A DNA stretch of 64,000 nt, from NCBI GenBank assembly GCA_910587055.1, contig CAJUKY010000002.1:62001-126000 (forward strand). Direction: 5' to 3'. The DNA comes from Candidatus Gastranaerophilales bacterium. GTDB lineage: Bacteria > Cyanobacteriota > Vampirovibrionia > Gastranaerophilales > Gastranaerophilaceae. The notes under the pieces are model-generated. The model ran no database searches. It saw nothing but the letters and a program-made list of their open reading frames with translations, and had not been told where the DNA came from. The first letter of the stretch is position 1; every line of letters begins with the position of its first letter. Shown here in pieces: positions 61,411 through 64,000 of the stretch. Made by a program: the position numbers and the translations under genes.

Positions 61411-61652
61411 ATATGGGCAAGCAAGGAGCCTTAGTCTTTTTCATTAAACTTCGACACAACAGTTTACTTTGACCTCGGTCGATAGTTTAAAGAAAGGAGG
61501 GCTGAATTATGTATGAATTTAATTTGAGTTTATTGTTAATTCTTTTAATTCTAATCATAATAAAGGACACCCAACAAAAACGCTAGGTGTCACTTTGACC
61601 TCATTGGGCTAAGGTATGGCAGCTGGTAACTGCTTCCTTGTTTTGCCCATAT
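61411..61652 (+). ncRNA. Structured mRNA of a type I toxin-like locus
   Basis: The ends pair over 240 nt: ATATGGGCAA (61411-61420) with TTGCCCATAT (61643-61652), then CAAGGA (61422-61427) with TCCTTG (61635-61640), and CCTTAG (61429-61434) with CTAAGG (61609-61614). Inside are hairpin A (61444-61455 with 61478-61490) and hairpin B (61566-61571 with 61586-61591). An 11-bp direct repeat ACTTTGACCTC occurs at 61466-61476 and 61592-61602; its CCTC can pair with the SD of the enclosed ORF. Long 5'-3' pairing around a small toxin ORF is known from hok and other type I toxins. The reverse strand has only a weak promoter candidate for an antitoxin. Confidence 0.65.
61509..61586 (+). CDS. 25-residue hydrophobic peptide, type I toxin candidate
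   Basis: The peptide begins MYEFNLSLLL, continues as a run of Leu/Ile forming a single membrane helix, and ends in the charged tail KDTQQKR. AAAGGAGG lies 8 nt before the ATG, among the strongest ribosome binding sites in the window. Size, helix and charged C-terminus resemble Ldr/Fst/TxpA-type membrane toxins. It is enclosed by the pairing described for 61411-61652. A second short frame (61413-61472, beginning MGKQGALVFF) lies upstream in the leader. Identity as toxin is inference. Confidence 0.6.
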   Translation: MYEFNLSLLLILLILIIIKDTQQKR

Positions 61653-61714
61653 CTATATTTTAATACTATTTTACATTTTTACAAGTCTTCTGCCCGAATG
61701 CCCGCCGTAAACCA

Positions 61715-62530
61715 TTAATCCTTCTGGTTTGCTCCGTATCCGTACCAATCGCAGATGCCGTCCTTGCAAAATTCTCTTTCAAGCTCTGCCATAATTGCCT
61801 TATGGGTCATTTCAAATGTTATAGGCGTGATTGAAATTCTGTTAGCACGTACGGCGCTTATATCTGTACCGTCTTCTTCGTGCTTTGTGGTTAATTCGCC
61901 CGCCATCCAGTAATATACTTTACCTCTTGGGTCAACCCTTTTTTCGTATTCATCCGTAAACATTTTTGAACCGAGTTTTGTAATTTCAACCCCTGCAATA
62001 TCAGCTTCTTCAAGCGCAGGTGTGTTTACGTTTAAAATTGTCTTTTCAGGAAATTTGATTTTTTCAATTTTTGGTAAAAATTTTGCTATAAAATCGGCCG
62101 TAACATCAAAATACACAGGGTCACAGCTCATACTGGCCAAGCTTACCGCCATACTCGGGTAATTAAGCATAGCACCTTCCATAGCACAGCTTACCGTGCC
62201 TGAATATAAAATATCTATCCCTAAATTCGGCCCGTGGTTTATGCCTGAAATAACAAGGTCGGGTTTTTCACCCTCATTCAAAAGCTCAATTAATCCCAGC
62301 TTAACACAGTCTCCGGGGGTCCCTGATGTTACCCATACTCTTTTTGCGCCGAATTTTGATTCTAATTCTTCGACTCTAATCGGCGTATGCAGTGTTAAAG
62401 AATGCCCTGCGGCGCTTCTTTCTCTGTCAGGTGCTACAACGTATACATCATGCTCTTTGCTTAAGCGTGTCATCAGGGCTTTAATACCTAGAGCCGTTAT
62501 TCCGTCATCGTTTGAAATTAAAATTTTCAT
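61715..62530 (-). CDS. surE: 5'-nucleotidase/exopolyphosphatase SurE
   Basis: 271 residues. The N-terminus MKILISNDDGITALGIKAL holds the metal-binding DD pair (D8, D9); VVAPDRERSAAGHSLTLHTP, VTSGTPGDCVKLGL and VISGINHGPNLGIDILYSGT are the other signatures. It removes phosphate from nucleoside monophosphates and may act in stress survival. GGAAA lies upstream of the ATG. C-terminal tail has a short cysteine pair and a W-Y-G-Y stretch. Single gene. Confidence 0.95.
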   Translation of the reverse strand: MKILISNDDGITALGIKALMTRLSKEHDVYVVAPDRERSAAGHSLTLHTPIRVEELESKFGAKRVWVTSGTPGDCVKLGLIELLNEGEKPDLVISGINHGPNLGIDILYSGTVSCAMEGAMLNYPSMAVSLASMSCDPVYFDVTADFIAKFLPKIEKIKFPEKTILNVNTPALEEADIAGVEITKLGSKMFTDEYEKRVDPRGKVYYWMAGELTTKHEEDGTDISAVRANRISITPITFEMTHKAIMAELEREFCKDGICDWYGYGANQKD

Positions 62531-62670
62531 ATTGGTTTTCCTAAAATATTCTACTCTTCTTCACTTTTGTTTTTTTATTATAACATATTTTTTAACACAG
62601 CTTTTATTGCCATTTTATTTCATATATTATAGAATAATTTTGTACTCGGATTTTTATAAAGGATTTTTAT

Positions 62671-62841
62671 ATGGCAAGAATAATCAGACCCGTTTGGGCT
62701 ATCAGATGTCAAAATTCCAGCTGCAGAGAGCTTTTTGAAGTTGTTACGTTAAATGATAACAAGCAGCAGGAAGTTGTATGCCCTAAATGCGGCGAACATT
62801 ATATTTACCCGCCGAATCAGGATGATGAAGTACAGGAGTAG
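62671..62841 (+). CDS. Small zinc-ribbon protein
   Basis: 56 residues. Two cysteine pairs, RCQNSSCRELF (C-x4-C) and VVCPKCGEHY (C-x2-C), form a zinc ribbon. AAAGGA precedes the ATG at 8 nt. Such proteins bind nucleic acid or proteins; the role here is unknown. Its stop is one base before the TTG start of the radical SAM gene, so the two are translationally coupled. Confidence 0.8.
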   Translation: MARIIRPVWAIRCQNSSCRELFEVVTLNDNKQQEVVCPKCGEHYIYPPNQDDEVQE

Positions 62842-62842
62842 T

Positions 62843-63778
62843 TTGAATTCCGCAGATTCTTTCGGGCAAAACGGCAAACGTTATTACACTTTCAGTGATT
62901 ATTTGTACAAAACTTTTAATAAAAAAGTATATAAAATTACACTGGATGCCGGTTTTTCGTGCCCGAACAGAGACGGTACAATATCAAGCGGCGGATGTAT
63001 TTTTTGTGATGATTCCGGAAGCTTTTCTATGGCGCACTCTTCCCGTCTTTCTATCAAAGAACAGGTAAAAACCGCTATTGATAATTTGCCGAAAAGATTT
63101 AAAGCCGAGGCTTTTTTAGCCTATTTTCAGGCATTTTCAAATACTTATGCCGATGTTGAAACGCTTCGCAAAGTTTATAATGATGCTTTTTGCGACCCGC
63201 GCGTAGTGGGGATTTCAATAGGCACTCGTCCTGATTGTCTTGACCCTGAAAAGCTTGATTTAATTGCTTCTTATAAAAATCCTTGGCTCGAATTAGGTTT
63301 GCAATCAGCTCATGATAAGACCTTACGCCTTATTAACCGCGGTCATGATTATAAAACCTTTGAAACAGCCTATTTTATGGCAAAACAAAAAGGAATAAAG
63401 GTTTGTGTACATATTATTCTTGGTTTGCCCGGGGAAACTCCGCAGGATATGCTGAAAACCGCAAGGATTCTTTCAAATCTTGGAATTGACGGTATAAAAC
63501 TGCACGTGCTTACCGTTCTGGAAAATACTCCTCTTGCAAGAATGTATGCCAAAAACCCTGTCCCGCTTTTATCTGAAGATGAATACTGCTCGCTTGTGTG
63601 CGACATTATTGAAATTATGCCCCCTGAAACCACAATTCACCGTGTTGGCGGAAGCGGCCTTTCAACAAGCCTTATAGCGCCATTGTGGGCAAGAAACAAA
63701 TTTGAAACAATGAATAAAATTGACCGCATTCTCTGGGAGCGCAATACTTTTCAGGGCGCAAAATATACCCCCGCTTAA
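62843..63778 (+). CDS. TIGR01212/YhcC-type radical SAM protein
   Basis: 311 residues from TTG 62843, which has AGGAG 4 nt upstream inside the zinc-ribbon gene; an in-frame ATG at 62822 overlaps that gene. The family opening FSDYLYKTFNKKVYKITLDA leads to GFSCPNRDGTISSGGCIFCD, with the three cysteines of the 4Fe-4S cluster. LELGLQSAHDKTLRLINRGH and VHIILGLPGETPQDML are radical SAM strands. YhcC/YtqA proteins may modify tRNA or another RNA; the substrate is not known from sequence. Confidence 0.93.
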   Translation: MNSADSFGQNGKRYYTFSDYLYKTFNKKVYKITLDAGFSCPNRDGTISSGGCIFCDDSGSFSMAHSSRLSIKEQVKTAIDNLPKRFKAEAFLAYFQAFSNTYADVETLRKVYNDAFCDPRVVGISIGTRPDCLDPEKLDLIASYKNPWLELGLQSAHDKTLRLINRGHDYKTFETAYFMAKQKGIKVCVHIILGLPGETPQDMLKTARILSNLGIDGIKLHVLTVLENTPLARMYAKNPVPLLSEDEYCSLVCDIIEIMPPETTIHRVGGSGLSTSLIAPLWARNKFETMNKIDRILWERNTFQGAKYTPA

Positions 63779-63784
63779 TGATGC

Positions 63785-63973
63785 TCAATTTTGCTCATCT
63801 AAATTCATAATTTTTATACACATTTTATCTGCTTTTTTATTTATTAATTCCGCCAGAGGACGGATTTTCACTGTTTCCATACCGTCATCTTTTTTACAGA
63901 TATCTTGAATAATTCTGCTTGTATTTAAAATATCTTCCGCATTTTCATATAAACCTTCAAAATCCTTGCTCAC
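63785..63973 (-). CDS. Hypothetical small protein
   Basis: 62 residues from GTG with a strong GGGAGG site 5 nt upstream, which supports a real gene. The product is charged and helical (LYENAEDILNTSRIIQDICK), without membrane segment. No family recognised. It converges on the radical SAM gene with 6 bp between stops. Upstream sequence continues beyond the window. Confidence 0.7.
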   Translation of the reverse strand: MSKDFEGLYENAEDILNTSRIIQDICKKDDGMETVKIRPLAELINKKADKMCIKIMNLDEQN

Positions 63974-64000
63974 ATTACCTCCCGATATATTTTTGTCAGT

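Noticed and set aside
61411..61652. Structured region as tmRNA, 6S RNA or RNase P RNA
   Set aside because: No alanine-tRNA-like ends or proteolysis tag, no RNase P core motifs, and 6S-like shape is contradicted by an ORF with a strong SD in the middle.
62753..62842. Longer N-terminus for the radical SAM protein
   Set aside because: The extension lies inside the zinc-ribbon gene in another frame and has no SD; family homology begins later and AGGAG-TTG at 62843 fits better.
1..64000. tRNA and rRNA genes, CRISPR arrays, transposases, integrases, phage genes
   Set aside because: Looked for in all gaps by eye (T-loop GTTCGA, acceptor pairing, repeat arrays, DDE or recombinase motifs); none found.

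Overview
The window is AT-rich, densely coded bacterial chromosome (no tRNA, rRNA, CRISPR array, integrase or transposase was found). The gene set fits a Gram-negative envelope with meso-diaminopimelate peptidoglycan: TonB/ExbB/ExbD, two giant AsmA-like proteins, Lgt, MurA, MurE with the DNPR motif, FtsI and FtsEX. A ThiE with the N-terminal ThiD2-type domain, as in cyanobacteria, together with the many small lineage-specific proteins, suggests a non-photosynthetic relative of Cyanobacteria, such as the gut Gastranaerophilales (Melainabacteria/Vampirovibrionia). That placement is inference from gene content, not from a search.

Layout. 1-14.1 kb: end of an M16 peptidase, a minus-strand tonB-exbB-exbD-exbD-asmA operon, two secreted proteins, a second AsmA-like protein and a TPR lipoprotein. 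14-22 kb: lgt, gpmI, a cysteine-cluster protein, folP, rplY, a DUF192 protein and a uvrC that lacks its C-terminal HhH domain. 22-25.9 kb: accessory-looking stretch with an XRE regulator beside a 19-bp palindrome, a small membrane protein, a tandem pair of GNAT-like genes, a BlaI/MecI-like regulator, a TadE-like protein and a glycosyltransferase. 25.9-33.7 kb: cell wall and division block rsmH-ftsL-ftsI-murE, a YeiH-type exporter, murA. 33.7-42.6 kb: ECF sigma/anti-sigma pair, thiE, a REP-like palindromic element, MATE, a GlcD-like oxidase, rpmH-rnpA-uridine kinase, proC. 42.6-42.9 kb: a probable small RNA. 43-50 kb: oxidoreductase, WecG-type glycosyltransferase, split transketolase, ftsEX, HDOD protein, ruvB. 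50-64 kb: ArsB-type permease, secA, CorA, Maf, MFS transporter, purH, a type I toxin-like locus, surE, a zinc-ribbon protein and a YhcC-type radical SAM protein.

The two observations I would follow first are both RNAs outside the usual gene list. (1) At about 42,689-42,845 a consensus promoter precedes three hairpins whose 12-14 nt loops are all C-rich and contain CCACC; one loop region contains CACCUCC, identical to the anti-Shine-Dalgarno core of 16S rRNA. The last hairpin is an intrinsic terminator. (2) At about 61,411-61,652 a strongly structured RNA with paired 5' and 3' ends encloses a 25-codon hydrophobic ORF with a near-perfect ribosome binding site, the architecture of a type I toxin.

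A third, window-wide signal is that at least nine genes have a good -10 hexamer only 6-9 nt before their start codon and no Shine-Dalgarno sequence, suggesting frequent leaderless transcription. Two unlinked small genes also share a 35-bp upstream element.
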